64,000 nucleotides of DNA from Photorhabdus cinerea (GTDB taxonomy: Bacteria > Pseudomonadota > Gammaproteobacteria > Enterobacterales > Enterobacteriaceae): positions 132,045 through 196,044 of the forward strand of contig NZ_PUJW01000009.1 of NCBI RefSeq assembly GCF_011189575.1, in the 5' to 3' direction. The notes below the pieces were generated by a model that had not been told where the DNA came from, did not search any database, and was given only the letters and a program-made list of their open reading frames with translations. Numbering within the stretch: position 1 is the stretch's first letter; every line of letters begins with the position of its first letter. Position numbers and translations under genes: made by a program. Of the stretch, positions 34,529-44,612 are shown one piece after another.

Positions 34529-36376
34529 TTAAATTGACAGCTTCTTAATACGCTTACCGCCATATAGCAGGTTCACGATAGCCCGAGTACCGACAATAGC
34601 AGTGAACATAGAAGTGGCGACACCAATTGACGTTGTTATCGCAAAGCCTTTAATTGACCCGGTACCAACAGCGTAAAGAATGACAGCCGTAATCAGCGTG
34701 GTCAGGTTAGCATCGACAATACTGGAGAAAGCACCTTTATAACCTTCGTGTATCGCTTGCTGTATAGTACGGCCATTACGCAATTCTTCTTTGATACGCT
34801 CGTTTATCAACACGTTAGCATCAACTGCCACCGCCAACGTCAGAACAATCCCTGCAATCCCCGGCATGGTTAGCGTAGCCCCCGGTAATAGGGACATTAC
34901 ACCAACAATCAGCACCAGGTTAGCCAACAGTGCACTACTCGCAATCAAACCAAATTTGCGATAGTAAATCACCATAAACAGGATTGATGCGATCAATCCC
35001 CACAAACAAGCTTCCAAACCTTGCTCAATGTTTTGCAGGCCGAGAGTTGGTCCTATAGTGCGCTCTTCCACAATCTGAATCGGTGCAATCAAAGCACCTG
35101 CGCGCAGCAGTAAAGATAACTGACGGGCTTCAGTTGCATTGGAAATACCAGTAATACGGAAATTATTCCCCAAACGAGTCTGGATATTAGCAATGTTAAT
35201 CACTTCTTCATTTTTGACTAACACAGCCCGGCCATTAGCATCTTTCTTACCGCTGTCTTTATATTCCACAAACAGCGTCGCCATTGGTTTACCAACATTG
35301 TCTTTGGTGAAATTAGACATCGCGGTACCACCGGCACTGTCTAGTGAAATATTCACCTCTGGCTGACCGTATTCATCCGTACCAGAGGTCGAATCTGTAA
35401 TGTGATCACCAGTCAGAATAACGCGCTTATACAACACAACCGGATTACCATCACGGGTATTTTTCACCTCAGAATCACCCGGTACACGGCCTGACGCAGC
35501 CGCTGTAGCATCAACGCTGGAATTAACTAAACGGAATTCCAATGTCGCTGTCGCACCAAGAATTTCTTTAGCGCGGGCAGTATCCTGAATACCCGGTAAT
35601 TCAACCACGATACGGTCAGAGCCTTGACGCTGAACTAATGGTTCTGCAACACCCAGCTGGTTAACACGGTTACGCAGAATGGTAATGTTCTGTTGCACTG
35701 CATAAGAACGGGCTTCGCGCTGACGCTCATCACTCATTACCGCTTTCAGGGTATTGTTTGTTCCAACACTGAACACTAAATCACGGTGACGGCCAGTGAG
35801 ATAGCTCTCCGCATCAGAGCGAGCTTTTTCATCACGGAAACGGATTTCTACACCGTAATTCTCAATTTTGCGGATAGTGGAGTAAGGAATACCTTTTTCA
35901 CGTAAATCAGTGCGCAGGCCATCAATATTCTGCTCTTGCAGTTTGCCTAACGCGGTTTCCATATCCACCTCCATCAGGAAGTGCACGCCACCACGCAAAT
36001 CAAGACCCAGTTTCATTGGCTCTGCGCCAAGCTTACTCAGCCAGGTTGGTGTTGCTGGCGCCAGGTTCAATGCCACCACATACTGATCGCCCAATGCGGA
36101 CATCAATATTTCACGGGCACGAAGCTGAATATCAGAATTATTGAAACGAGCAAGAATCGCACCATTTTCCAGCGCAATAGATTTACTCGTGATTTGATCT
36201 TTTTCTAAAACATTACGGACTTGGTCCAGCGTTTGCTCACTGGCGGCAATGCCTCGCGCGCCAGTGATTTGTACAGCCGGATCCTCACCATAAAGGTTGG
36301 GAAGTGCATAAAGCAAACCGATGAGGATCGCAGCGATCAGCATCAGATACTTCCACAAAGGATAACGGTTTAGCAC
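34529..36376 (-). CDS. secD: Protein-export membrane protein SecD
   Basis: Large Sec-accessory membrane protein with six membrane helices and the big P1 periplasmic domain. The 615 residues match E. coli. Shows KLGLDLRGGVHFLMEVDM at the start of P1, GSDRIVVELPGIQDTARAKE, and the RND-type helix 4 segment AVAVDANVLINERIKEELR. Follows yajC by 27 bases. Confidence 0.98.
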   Translation of the reverse strand: MLNRYPLWKYLMLIAAILIGLLYALPNLYGEDPAVQITGARGIAASEQTLDQVRNVLEKDQITSKSIALENGAILARFNNSDIQLRAREILMSALGDQYVVALNLAPATPTWLSKLGAEPMKLGLDLRGGVHFLMEVDMETALGKLQEQNIDGLRTDLREKGIPYSTIRKIENYGVEIRFRDEKARSDAESYLTGRHRDLVFSVGTNNTLKAVMSDERQREARSYAVQQNITILRNRVNQLGVAEPLVQRQGSDRIVVELPGIQDTARAKEILGATATLEFRLVNSSVDATAAASGRVPGDSEVKNTRDGNPVVLYKRVILTGDHITDSTSGTDEYGQPEVNISLDSAGGTAMSNFTKDNVGKPMATLFVEYKDSGKKDANGRAVLVKNEEVINIANIQTRLGNNFRITGISNATEARQLSLLLRAGALIAPIQIVEERTIGPTLGLQNIEQGLEACLWGLIASILFMVIYYRKFGLIASSALLANLVLIVGVMSLLPGATLTMPGIAGIVLTLAVAVDANVLINERIKEELRNGRTIQQAIHEGYKGAFSSIVDANLTTLITAVILYAVGTGSIKGFAITTSIGVATSMFTAIVGTRAIVNLLYGGKRIKKLSI

Positions 36377-36403
36377 GGCAGTTCCCTTCGGGAAAATCAG
36401 AAA

Positions 36404-36736
36404 TTACAGAGCTTTCATTGTACCTTTCGGTAAAACGGCAGCGACGAAATCACGTTTAATGGTCACTTCAGTAGTGTCATTCAGCGCTACAACAACATAA
36501 CCCGTGTCAGAAACTTTCGTGACACGACCAATCAAACCACCATTGGTCAGAACTTCATCACCTTTGGAAATGGAATCCATCAGCTTTTTATGTTCTTTGG
36601 TACGTTTCTGTTGTGGACGCAGAATCATGAAGTAGAAGATCAGACCGAAAACAACCAGCATGATGATCAAAGAATATGGGCTTCCCTGAGCCGGTGCACC
36701 AGCAGATGCCGCTGCTTCAGAAATAAAAAAACTCAT
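36404..36736 (-). CDS. yajC: YajC, Sec-associated membrane protein
   Basis: Single-pass inner-membrane partner of SecDF-YidC. From ATG 36736 the product is 110 residues as in E. coli: MSFFISEAAASAGAP, one membrane helix (about 20-40), then the family signature FYFMILRPQQKRTKEHKKLM. GAGGGAAGTTTA precedes the start. A longer frame from 36802 has no ribosome-binding site. Confidence 0.97.
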   Translation of the reverse strand: MSFFISEAAASAGAPAQGSPYSLIIMLVVFGLIFYFMILRPQQKRTKEHKKLMDSISKGDEVLTNGGLIGRVTKVSDTGYVVVALNDTTEVTIKRDFVAAVLPKGTMKAL

Positions 36737-36882
36737 TAAACTTCCCTCATTGTTATCAAAATCGATAGTAATCAAAAACCAGCTGCAATATGCTATACAC
36801 ACCGAAACCAGTCAATCACTACTAACTGCCTATCCCATTAACTACTTATGCAACACTTCCACCGATTGGGATAGGTTATAAG

Positions 36883-38007
36883 TCAAACATTCAATAGCGG
36901 AACCGGTTTACCAATCCGCTGATAAAAATCTTCAACAAACTGCTCAAGATTACCTTCTTCGATGGCTTTACGGAGCCCAGCCATCAAGCGCTGATAATAC
37001 CGCAAATTATGGATAGTATTCAGCCTTGCACCCAAAATTTCGTTACAACGATCAAGATGATGCAGATATGCTCGGCTATAATTTCGGCAAGTATAACAAT
37101 CACACTGTTCATCTAGCGGTGAAGTATCTTCTTTATGCTTGGCATTACGAATTTTAATGACACCTTCTGTAACAAAAAGATGACCATTGCGGGCATTACG
37201 GGTTGGCATCACGCAATCGAACATATCAATGCCACGGCGAACTCCTTCTACCAAATCTTCAGGTTTCCCTACCCCCATCAGATAACGCGGTTTATCCTGC
37301 GGGATTTGCGGACAGATATGCTCAAGAATGCGGTGCATATCTTCTTTAGGTTCCCCTACCGCTAAACCGCCTACAGCGTACCCATCAAAGCCAATCGCTA
37401 CCAGACCTTTTATTGAGATGTCACGTAAATCTTCGTAAACACTACCTTGAATAATACCAAATAATGCGTTTTTATTCTGCAATTCATCGAAACGCTTACG
37501 ACTACGAGCCGCCCAACGTAAGGACATTTCCATCGAACGTTTCGCATAATCCCAATCAGCAGGATATGGCGTACATTCATCAAAAATCATGACAATATCG
37601 GAACCCAAGTCATACTGGATTTCCATTGATTTTTCCGGGCTAAGGAAAACCGGTGTACCATTAATTGGGTTACGGAAATGAACACCTTCCTCTTTGATTT
37701 TACGCATCGCCCCAAGGCTAAATACCTGAAACCCTCCTGAATCTGTCAAAATTGGGCCATGCCATTGCATAAATCCATGCAAGTCACCATGAAGCTTCAT
37801 TATTTCCTGCCCGGGACGCAGCCACAGGTGAAATGTATTGCCCAGCAGGATCTGCGCGCCAGTTTCTTTCACTTCTTCCGGCGTCATTCCTTTTACTGTG
37901 CCATAAGTACCAACAGGCATAAATGCCGGAGTTTCTACAACTCCACGCTCAAAAACCAAGCGACCTCGACGGGCTTGACCATCGGTAGTTTGTAATTCAA
38001 ATTTCAC
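36883..38007 (-). CDS. tgt: tRNA-guanine transglycosylase
   Basis: Exchanges guanine-34 of certain tRNAs for preQ1 in queuosine synthesis. The 374 residues start at GTG 38007 (MKFELQTTDGQARRGRLVFE), preceded by GGAGGTTAA. The active-site aspartate lies in LTDSGGFQVFSLG, and the C-terminal zinc site in CDCYTCRNYSRAYLHHL. Follows queA after 177 bases and precedes yajC. Confidence 0.99.
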   Translation of the reverse strand: MKFELQTTDGQARRGRLVFERGVVETPAFMPVGTYGTVKGMTPEEVKETGAQILLGNTFHLWLRPGQEIMKLHGDLHGFMQWHGPILTDSGGFQVFSLGAMRKIKEEGVHFRNPINGTPVFLSPEKSMEIQYDLGSDIVMIFDECTPYPADWDYAKRSMEMSLRWAARSRKRFDELQNKNALFGIIQGSVYEDLRDISIKGLVAIGFDGYAVGGLAVGEPKEDMHRILEHICPQIPQDKPRYLMGVGKPEDLVEGVRRGIDMFDCVMPTRNARNGHLFVTEGVIKIRNAKHKEDTSPLDEQCDCYTCRNYSRAYLHHLDRCNEILGARLNTIHNLRYYQRLMAGLRKAIEEGNLEQFVEDFYQRIGKPVPLLNV

Positions 38008-38184
38008 TTAACCTCCAGGCACCAGATAAACAGTCTGATGCTGTTACTCAAAAAACATTTGAAACCAGAGCAGAGTGGGTATTTACGGACAAACAGCAAT
38101 CCCGACAAAAAAATATTCAGACATATCCTTCTCAGAAATCCCCAACAACACACTCCCACTGATTACATACATTATGACAATGAA

Positions 38185-39252
38185 TTAAGAAATTTTTTCC
38201 TCGAAAGCTAATGGATTACGACGAATAAACATGGCATCGCCGTAACTAAAAAAACGATATTTTTCTGCCACTGCTTCTTTATAAGCATTCATCGTATTTT
38301 TATAACCGGCAAATGCAGAAACCAACATAATAAGTGTCGATTCCGGCAAATGGAAATTAGTGATCAGAGCATCAACAATCTGATATTCAAAACCCGGATA
38401 AATAAAAATCCGTGTATCATCAAAAAATGGCGCAATTAATCCATCTTGACAAGCTCTTGCTGCACTTTCTAAAGAGCGGACTGACGTTGTGCCGACAGCA
38501 ACAACTTTATTACCTCGCGCTTTACATGCCAGAACAGCATCAACCACATTCTCAGGTACCTCAGCATATTCAGCATGCATAACATGGTCTTCGATAGTTT
38601 CTACACGCACTGGTTGGAAAGTACCTGCGCCTACATGCAAGGTAACAAAAACCATCTCCACGCATTTTTCACGCAGAGCTTCCAATAACGGCTCATCAAA
38701 ATGAAGCCCCGCCGTTGGCGCCGCTACTGCACCAGGGCGTTCACTGTATACCGTCTGATATAGCTCGCGATCCGCCTCTTCATCAGGGCGATCAATATAA
38801 GGAGGCAAAGGCATATGACCAACATTATCCAGAATGGACAGCACATCACGCTCATCATCAAAACGTATTTCGAACAGGGTATCATGGCGTGCCAGCATGG
38901 TTGCTTTAATACTCTCATTATCCCCCAGCAGCAACTCAGTTCCCTCTTTCGGCGCTTTGGAAGCACGCACATGTGCAAGTACTCGCTTGTCATCCAGAAT
39001 TCGTTCAACCAGAACTTCCAGCTTACCGCCAGTGGCCTTTTGGCCAAAAATACGCGCAGGTATTACCCGGGTATTATTGAAAACCAGCAAATCTCCAGTA
39101 TTCAGTTTATTGAGAACATCCGTAAAAACACCATGCGTTAACGCCCCTGTTTCACCGTCAAGAGAAAGCAGACGGCAGCCACTGCGTTGTGGTTGAGGAT
39201 AACGAGCAATCATTTCGTCAGGAAGTTCAAAAGTAAAATCGGAGACACGCAT
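38185..39252 (-). CDS. queA: S-adenosylmethionine:tRNA ribosyltransferase-isomerase
   Basis: Transfers the ribosyl moiety of SAM to preQ1-tRNA to make epoxyqueuosine. The 355 residues begin MRVSDFTFELPDEMIARYPQ and contain the family blocks GDLLVFNNTRVIPARIFG, AAPTAGLHFDEPLLE and TNFHLPESTLIMLVSAFAG. Length is standard. Head of the queA-tgt-yajC-secDF run; acpH lies upstream in the opposite direction. Confidence 0.98.
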   Translation of the reverse strand: MRVSDFTFELPDEMIARYPQPQRSGCRLLSLDGETGALTHGVFTDVLNKLNTGDLLVFNNTRVIPARIFGQKATGGKLEVLVERILDDKRVLAHVRASKAPKEGTELLLGDNESIKATMLARHDTLFEIRFDDERDVLSILDNVGHMPLPPYIDRPDEEADRELYQTVYSERPGAVAAPTAGLHFDEPLLEALREKCVEMVFVTLHVGAGTFQPVRVETIEDHVMHAEYAEVPENVVDAVLACKARGNKVVAVGTTSVRSLESAARACQDGLIAPFFDDTRIFIYPGFEYQIVDALITNFHLPESTLIMLVSAFAGYKNTMNAYKEAVAEKYRFFSYGDAMFIRRNPLAFEEKIS

Positions 39253-39356
39253 TATATTTAATCATTCAGAAAAACAAGCGGACTAGTCTAGTGCCACAAT
39301 TCTTAGGGTGCAACAAATAAGCACATAACTTCGCTGATTTATATTATAATTACTGG

Positions 39357-39953
39357 ATGAATTTTCTCGCTCACCTTCATTTAGCTACGCTGGCTGAAAG
39401 TTCCTTACTAGGGAACTTAATGGCGGATTTTGTTCGTGGTAATCCAGAGGGGCAATACGACGCTGGTGTAGTTGCAGGTATTCGTATGCATCGACGGGTT
39501 GACGTATTAACAGATACCCATCCATTGGTTATTCAAGCCCGTCACTTGTTCAGTGCGCCATATCGACGGGTTGCGCCGATTACATTGGATATTATCTGGG
39601 ATCACTTCCTTTCCCTGCATTGGAATAAATTGGTACCTACTTACACGTTACCCGCATTTATTCACCATGCCCGCAATCAGATAGAACCCCATCTTTACAA
39701 AACACCTGAAAAATTTCAGGAGCTGAATGAATTTTTATGGCCACAAAACTGGCTGATCCGCTATGCAGATCTTACGTTTATCGCAAATGTATTAAAGGGA
39801 ATGGCTCAAAGACATCCCAAGTTATCGGCTTTATCTGGGTCATTTCAGGATATAGAACAACATTACTCTGATTTAGAAGCGCTATTCTGGCAATTTTATC
39901 CCTATATGATGAATAAAGCGGAAAATAAGGGTTTCTACTGTCCAGCTCAATAA
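39357..39953 (+). CDS. acpH: Acyl carrier protein phosphodiesterase
   Basis: Removes the phosphopantetheine arm from acyl carrier protein. The 198 residues begin MNFLAHLHLA and contain the family's metal-binding HD-type residues in GIRMHRRVDVLTDTHP and ITLDIIWDHFLSLHW. Slightly longer than the roughly 193 of E. coli. Divergent from queA as in E. coli. The start ATG has only a weak purine-rich leader. Confidence 0.94.
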   Translation: MNFLAHLHLATLAESSLLGNLMADFVRGNPEGQYDAGVVAGIRMHRRVDVLTDTHPLVIQARHLFSAPYRRVAPITLDIIWDHFLSLHWNKLVPTYTLPAFIHHARNQIEPHLYKTPEKFQELNEFLWPQNWLIRYADLTFIANVLKGMAQRHPKLSALSGSFQDIEQHYSDLEALFWQFYPYMMNKAENKGFYCPAQ

Positions 39954-40096
39954 GCCGATTTTACCTAGACATTGCTCAGGTTTACCCTATACCAAACAAA
40001 ATAGCCTAATGAGATGACCTTTCAATGTGAATCCAGCTAAACCTTTGCAAAAATATCCCTATTTTCTTAAGGTAAAGAAAATAAAAATAAGGTATT

Positions 40097-40113
40097 GATA
40101 GGTAAAATCTATT
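40097..40113. promoter_or_regulatory. OxyR-like operator upstream of the peroxiredoxin
   Basis: GATAGGTAAAATCTATT matches the core OxyR motif GATAG-N7-CTAT, about 100 bases upstream of the peroxiredoxin start. OxyR control of ahpC-type genes is well known; binding here is inferred from the match alone. Confidence 0.5.
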
Positions 40114-40210
40114 GCAAAAATTAGTATTTTTCCCTTTATTGGTGTACGCTAATTCCTTATTCTATATCCAATTTTCACACAAACCCCGATCAAAATTACA
40201 GGAGTAAATT

Positions 40211-40813
40211 ATGGTTCTGGTAACCCGTCCAGCCCCCGACTTTACAGCAGCAGCTGTTCTCGGTAATGGCGAAATCGTTGAAAATTTCAACCTAAAAAAT
40301 CATCTGAACGGTAAGCCTGCCGTTATCTTCTTCTGGCCGATGGACTTTACTTTCGTATGTCCTTCTGAACTGATCGCATTTGACCACCGCTACGAAGAAT
40401 TTAAAAAACGTGGTGTTGAAGTCGTTGGTGTTTCTTTTGATTCTGAATTCGTTCACAACGCTTGGCGTAAAACCTCTATCGAGAAAGGCGGTATTGGCGA
40501 AGTTAAATATGCGATGGTTGCTGATACTAAACGAGAAATTCAAAAATCCTACGGCATTGAGCATCCAGATGCAGGCGTAGCTCTGCGTGGTTCTTTCCTG
40601 ATCGACAAAAATGGCATTGTCCGTCACCAAGTCGTTAACGATCTGCCACTGGGTCGTAACATTGACGAAATGCTGCGTATGGTTGACGCACTGCAATTCC
40701 ACGAAGAGCACGGCGATGTATGCCCTGCACAGTGGGAAAAAGGTAAAGAAGGTATGAGTGCTTCTCCAGACGGAGTAGCTAAGTACTTGTCCCAAAACGC
40801 TGCTAAACTGTAA
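40211..40813 (+). CDS. 2-Cys peroxiredoxin (AhpC/TSA type)
   Basis: Thiol peroxidase reducing hydrogen peroxide, organic hydroperoxides and possibly peroxynitrite. The 200 residues contain the peroxidatic Cys50 in DFTFVCPSEL and the resolving Cys171 in GDVCPAQW. GGIG is present at 93-96, but the C-terminal YF motif of peroxide-sensitive eukaryotic enzymes is missing (the tail is KYLSQNAAKL), suggesting a robust form. No ahpF is adjacent, so reduction may use thioredoxin. AGGAGTAAATT precedes the ATG; a terminator follows. The product resembles TsaA/PrxI-type proteins more than classical 187-residue AhpC. Confidence 0.93.
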   Translation: MVLVTRPAPDFTAAAVLGNGEIVENFNLKNHLNGKPAVIFFWPMDFTFVCPSELIAFDHRYEEFKKRGVEVVGVSFDSEFVHNAWRKTSIEKGGIGEVKYAMVADTKREIQKSYGIEHPDAGVALRGSFLIDKNGIVRHQVVNDLPLGRNIDEMLRMVDALQFHEEHGDVCPAQWEKGKEGMSASPDGVAKYLSQNAAKL

Positions 40814-40834
40814 GCTCAAACGTTACCAATATTC

Positions 40835-40867
40835 AACCAGTTGGTTTATTCCAACTGGTTTTTTATT
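40835..40867 (+). terminator. Intrinsic terminator after the peroxiredoxin gene
   Basis: Perfect 10-bp stem AACCAGTTGG / CCAACTGGTT with a six-base loop, followed by TTTTATT. Confidence 0.88.
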
Positions 40868-41028
40868 CTGAAATTCCTCATTTTGCCACCTAGCGCACAA
40901 AAAAACAGCCTTCCGGATAACTATCACCTCTTATAATTAAATTTACAATTGGTTAACATTAAAATTTGTACAAAAGTAAATATTTCTACTTATAAAAATC
41001 ACCTCACAAAATAACAGGAGTTCTCAAC

Positions 41029-42789
41029 ATGTTGAAAACATGGAAAACACCACTGGCTATAATATCCTTACTTATCTCCTCTCATCTTTATGCAGCTTCT
41101 GAACCTGCCGTTGAAGCTAAAAATGGCATGGTTGTATCAGCTCAACATCTTGCTTCACAAGTTGGTGTGGATATTCTCAAAATAGGTGGAAATGCGATTG
41201 ATGCAGCGGTTGCTGTTGGTTATGCCCAAGCCGTTGTCAACCCATGCTGTGGCAATATCGGCGGCGGTGGCTTTATGACAATTCATTTAGCTGATGGCAC
41301 TGATACTTTTATTAATTTCCGCGAGACTGCCCCAAATGCAGCAAACGCAAATATGTATCTGGATAAAGCAGGCAATGTTATTAAAGGTGCCAGTTTATAT
41401 GGCTATCTGGCAGTCGGTGTGCCGGGAACAGTCATGGGACTGGACAGTGCCCTGAAAAAATACGGCAAACTAAGCCGTGAACAAGTCATAGCACCCGCGA
41501 TTAAGCTAGCACGTGAAGGTTTTATACTGACACGAGCAGACACCGATATTCTGGACACTACAATCGAACGTTTTCGCAAAGATCCAGAAGCGGCCCGCAT
41601 TTTCCTGCGTAAAGATGGTTCCCCTTATCAACCGGGAGATAAACTGGTACAAACCGATTTATCGAATACACTGGAGTTAATTGCCAAAAAAGGGCCGGAA
41701 GCTTTCTATCATGGAGATATTCCTAAATTAGTCGCAGAAGCAGCTAAAAAATCAGGCGGTATCATCACCGAAGCCGATTTTGCCAATTATAAAATCTCAG
41801 AAACGGCACCAATCACCTGTAGCTATCGTGGGTACAAATTTATCTCTTCACCTCCACCAAGTTCAGGAGGGGTAACAATGTGTGAAACATTGAATATTCT
41901 GGAAGGCTACAACCTCAAAGAAATGGGATTCAATTCTGCTGATTATGTTCACACACTGACAGAAGCAATGCGTCATGCCTATATGGATAGAAATACTTAC
42001 CTTGGCGATCCAGAATTTGTCAAAAACCCAATCGATCGCTTATTGAGTAAGAGCTATGCTGAATCTTTACGTAAAAATATAAGACCAGGGGAAGCAACAA
42101 GATCAGAAAACGTTCAACCCGGTGTTGGACCACATGAGAAACCAGAAACCACACACTACTCAATTGTAGATAGCGAAGGTAATGCAGTTTCAACCACCTA
42201 TACCATTAATGGGCTGTTTGGAGCAGTTGTTATTGCACCTGGGACAGGTTTCTTCCTGAATGATGAAATGGATGATTTTACAACTAAAATTGGTGAGAAG
42301 AATCTGTATGGGCTTGTTCAGGGAGCAACGAACTCCATTGCCCCCGGTAAGCGTCCACTATCATCAATGAGTCCGACACTTGTCACTAAAGACAATAAGA
42401 TATTCCTTGTACTAGGTTCCCCAGGTGGCTCTCGTATTATCTCCATCACCCTGCAAGCGGCTCTGAATATCATCGAACACGGTATGCAACCTCAAGAAGC
42501 CGTCAATAGCCCACGTATTCATCATCAATGGTTACCAGATGAAGTATATTATGAACAACGTGGTCTTTCTAAAGATTCACTGAATCTACTGGCAGAAATG
42601 GGATATAAGATGGTGGAACAAACACCATGGGGTGCCGCTGAGGTGATTATGGTTGGTTTACCGAAAGCTGCTACTTCAAATACCAATTCTTCAGGTAACG
42701 ATGCTGCCGTATCGGGTCAGGTGCGTGAAAAACACTTCTATGGTGCCAATGATGTTAGACGTCCGGCAGGTGCTGCTATTGGTTACTAA
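41029..42789 (+). CDS. ggt: Gamma-glutamyltranspeptidase precursor
   Basis: Periplasmic Ntn-hydrolase that cleaves the gamma-glutamyl bond of glutathione and transfers or hydrolyses it. The 586 residues start with a signal peptide (PLAIISLLISSHLYAAS). Self-cleavage is expected before Thr374 in the conserved KPETTHYSIVDSEGNAVSTT, giving large and small subunits. Substrate-binding residues are seen in FRETAPNAA, and the oxyanion-hole segment in LGSPGGSRIISIT. AGGAGTTCTCAAC precedes the ATG. It ends at a hairpin shared with convergent brnQ. Confidence 0.97.
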   Translation: MLKTWKTPLAIISLLISSHLYAASEPAVEAKNGMVVSAQHLASQVGVDILKIGGNAIDAAVAVGYAQAVVNPCCGNIGGGGFMTIHLADGTDTFINFRETAPNAANANMYLDKAGNVIKGASLYGYLAVGVPGTVMGLDSALKKYGKLSREQVIAPAIKLAREGFILTRADTDILDTTIERFRKDPEAARIFLRKDGSPYQPGDKLVQTDLSNTLELIAKKGPEAFYHGDIPKLVAEAAKKSGGIITEADFANYKISETAPITCSYRGYKFISSPPPSSGGVTMCETLNILEGYNLKEMGFNSADYVHTLTEAMRHAYMDRNTYLGDPEFVKNPIDRLLSKSYAESLRKNIRPGEATRSENVQPGVGPHEKPETTHYSIVDSEGNAVSTTYTINGLFGAVVIAPGTGFFLNDEMDDFTTKIGEKNLYGLVQGATNSIAPGKRPLSSMSPTLVTKDNKIFLVLGSPGGSRIISITLQAALNIIEHGMQPQEAVNSPRIHHQWLPDEVYYEQRGLSKDSLNLLAEMGYKMVEQTPWGAAEVIMVGLPKAATSNTNSSGNDAAVSGQVREKHFYGANDVRRPAGAAIGY

Positions 42790-42845
42790 TAACCAATAAT
42801 TCAGGAAACAAACAATCCATGTAAGAGAAAAAATTTCAAAATACC

Positions 42846-42892
42846 GGGATGGGATATCCTTTTCTCAGAAATCCCATCCCATATTTTCCTTA
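42846..42892. terminator. Bidirectional terminator between ggt and brnQ
   Basis: Arms GGGATGGGAT and ATCCCATCCC enclose a 15-base loop. On the plus strand ATATTTTCCTT follows, on the minus strand GGTATTTT. The genes converge here, so it likely serves both. Confidence 0.75.
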
Positions 42893-42931
42893 AACATCTG
42901 ACAATAGCAAAAAGTCAGATAAAACAGCTCA

Positions 42932-44263
42932 TCATTGATGAATCTGACTCTCGCGTGTACCAGAACGCCCCAGAACACGGTCATAGATACCAAACATAAT
43001 CAGAATCAACAGGGATGGTGCTAACCAAGCCAACCCTTGATCAGCCAACGGTAAACGCGTTGCCCAATCTGGTAATAAGTGCACCAGCATTTCAGATGAC
43101 TTGATGGCATCTAAAATACCAAACAACAGGCTAATTAACATAACTGGGGCGAGAATACGGGTGAAATTATTCCACCAACCGAAAGTGAAGCTCAGCACAA
43201 TCAGAACGATACACGGTGGATAAATAGCAGTCAGTACTGGTATAGAAACCTTAATCAAATAACTCAAACCAAGGTTAGAAGCCAGCATGGAGAACACTCC
43301 AAGGATCAGCACCAGTGAACGATAAGACAGGGGCAAATAACGGCTAAAAAACTCAGCACACGCACAAGTTAACCCAACTGCCGTCACCATACAGGCGACA
43401 AAAATCAGTACAGCCAAGAAAATACTGCCCACACTACCAAAAGTATGCTGAACATAGGCATGCAAAATTACAGCGCCGTTCTCTGCATGAGGAACTAATG
43501 CACCAATACCCGAACCCAGTTTAAACAGAGACAGATAAACCAGCACCAGACCAATCCCGGCAATCAATCCTGCCCACATCGCATAACGAGTCAATAATGA
43601 AGATGAAGCAACACCTCTTGAACGCGCGGCATTAACAATGACAATACCAAATACCATAGCCCCCAAGGTATCCATCGTCAGATAACCATTAACAAAACCA
43701 CTAGAGAATGGGATTTGCTGATAAACATCAATTGCAGGAATTGAACTACCCGCTGGCCAAAGTAAAGCAGCAACACCAAGTATGCCTAGCGCTAACATTT
43801 TAATTGGTGCTAGCACATGCCCAACCGTATCAAGTAAACGGCCTGGGTAAAGCGAGACAGCAATCACCAAAGTAAAATAGATTAGACTGTAAATAAAAAG
43901 CGGTAATTCACCTGAACCGGTAAGAGGAGCAATCCCCACTTCAAAAGAGACCGTTGCAGTACGTGGAGTTGCAAATAAAGGACCAACAGCCAGATAACAC
44001 ACCGTAGCAAGCAACAAACCAGCTGCTTTACCAATTGGTGAACTCAGCTCTTCAATACCTCCGCCTACTTTTGCCAACGCGATGATTGTAATGACTGGTA
44101 GACCAACCGCAGTGGTTAGAAAGCCTAATGCCGCCAGCCAAACATATTCACCCGATTGCAATCCCACCATAGGCGGAAAAATAATATTTCCGGCTCCCAC
44201 AAATAGGGCAAAAGTCATAAACCCTAATGCCCAAATATCCTTAGATGATAAACGATGTGTCAT
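42932..44263 (-). CDS. brnQ: Branched-chain amino acid:cation symporter BrnQ
   Basis: Inner-membrane LIVCS-family carrier for leucine, isoleucine and valine. The 443 residues have about 12 membrane helices, with the family opening LGFMTFALFVGAGNIIFPPM and the segment TMDTLGAMVFGIVIVNAARS. Downstream of phoR in the same direction, as in E. coli, but separated by about 350 bases, so probably from its own promoter. Confidence 0.97.
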   Translation of the reverse strand: MTHRLSSKDIWALGFMTFALFVGAGNIIFPPMVGLQSGEYVWLAALGFLTTAVGLPVITIIALAKVGGGIEELSSPIGKAAGLLLATVCYLAVGPLFATPRTATVSFEVGIAPLTGSGELPLFIYSLIYFTLVIAVSLYPGRLLDTVGHVLAPIKMLALGILGVAALLWPAGSSIPAIDVYQQIPFSSGFVNGYLTMDTLGAMVFGIVIVNAARSRGVASSSLLTRYAMWAGLIAGIGLVLVYLSLFKLGSGIGALVPHAENGAVILHAYVQHTFGSVGSIFLAVLIFVACMVTAVGLTCACAEFFSRYLPLSYRSLVLILGVFSMLASNLGLSYLIKVSIPVLTAIYPPCIVLIVLSFTFGWWNNFTRILAPVMLISLLFGILDAIKSSEMLVHLLPDWATRLPLADQGLAWLAPSLLILIMFGIYDRVLGRSGTRESQIHQ

Positions 44264-44612
44264 AATGATTATTAATGTTTTTTTACCATTTTAATGGTTT
44301 GAATAGTATAAATACCACCAATAATTAGGCACATATTGGCAATATTGAACCCCAATTTAACGATTTATTATCAAAATAATATTCACTGGTATCTGTTAAA
44401 TACAGAATTATAGTAACTATTATAGACAGAATCGCCAGCAACTGCCCACAAGTAAAACTTTTATAGTGCTAGAAGGCAATAGATAAACCAGAATGCAGAA
44501 CTATATACCACACTCTTTTTTAAATTCAGTGATTGCTGTTAGCTATCATTGAATACACACTATATGATTTGTGTTTTTTTTGACCTGATAAGCTAATGAT
44601 TAATTGCGGAGG
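44264..44612. other. Gene-free region between phoR and brnQ
   Basis: AT-rich, no supported coding frame. It must hold the brnQ promoter on the minus strand, but several -10-like TATAAT/TATACT sequences make a single choice unsafe. No clear terminator for phoR is seen. Confidence 0.5.

Noticed and set aside
40292..40819. A 175-codon minus-strand frame
   Set aside because: Antisense shadow of the peroxiredoxin gene, which has intact catalytic motifs.
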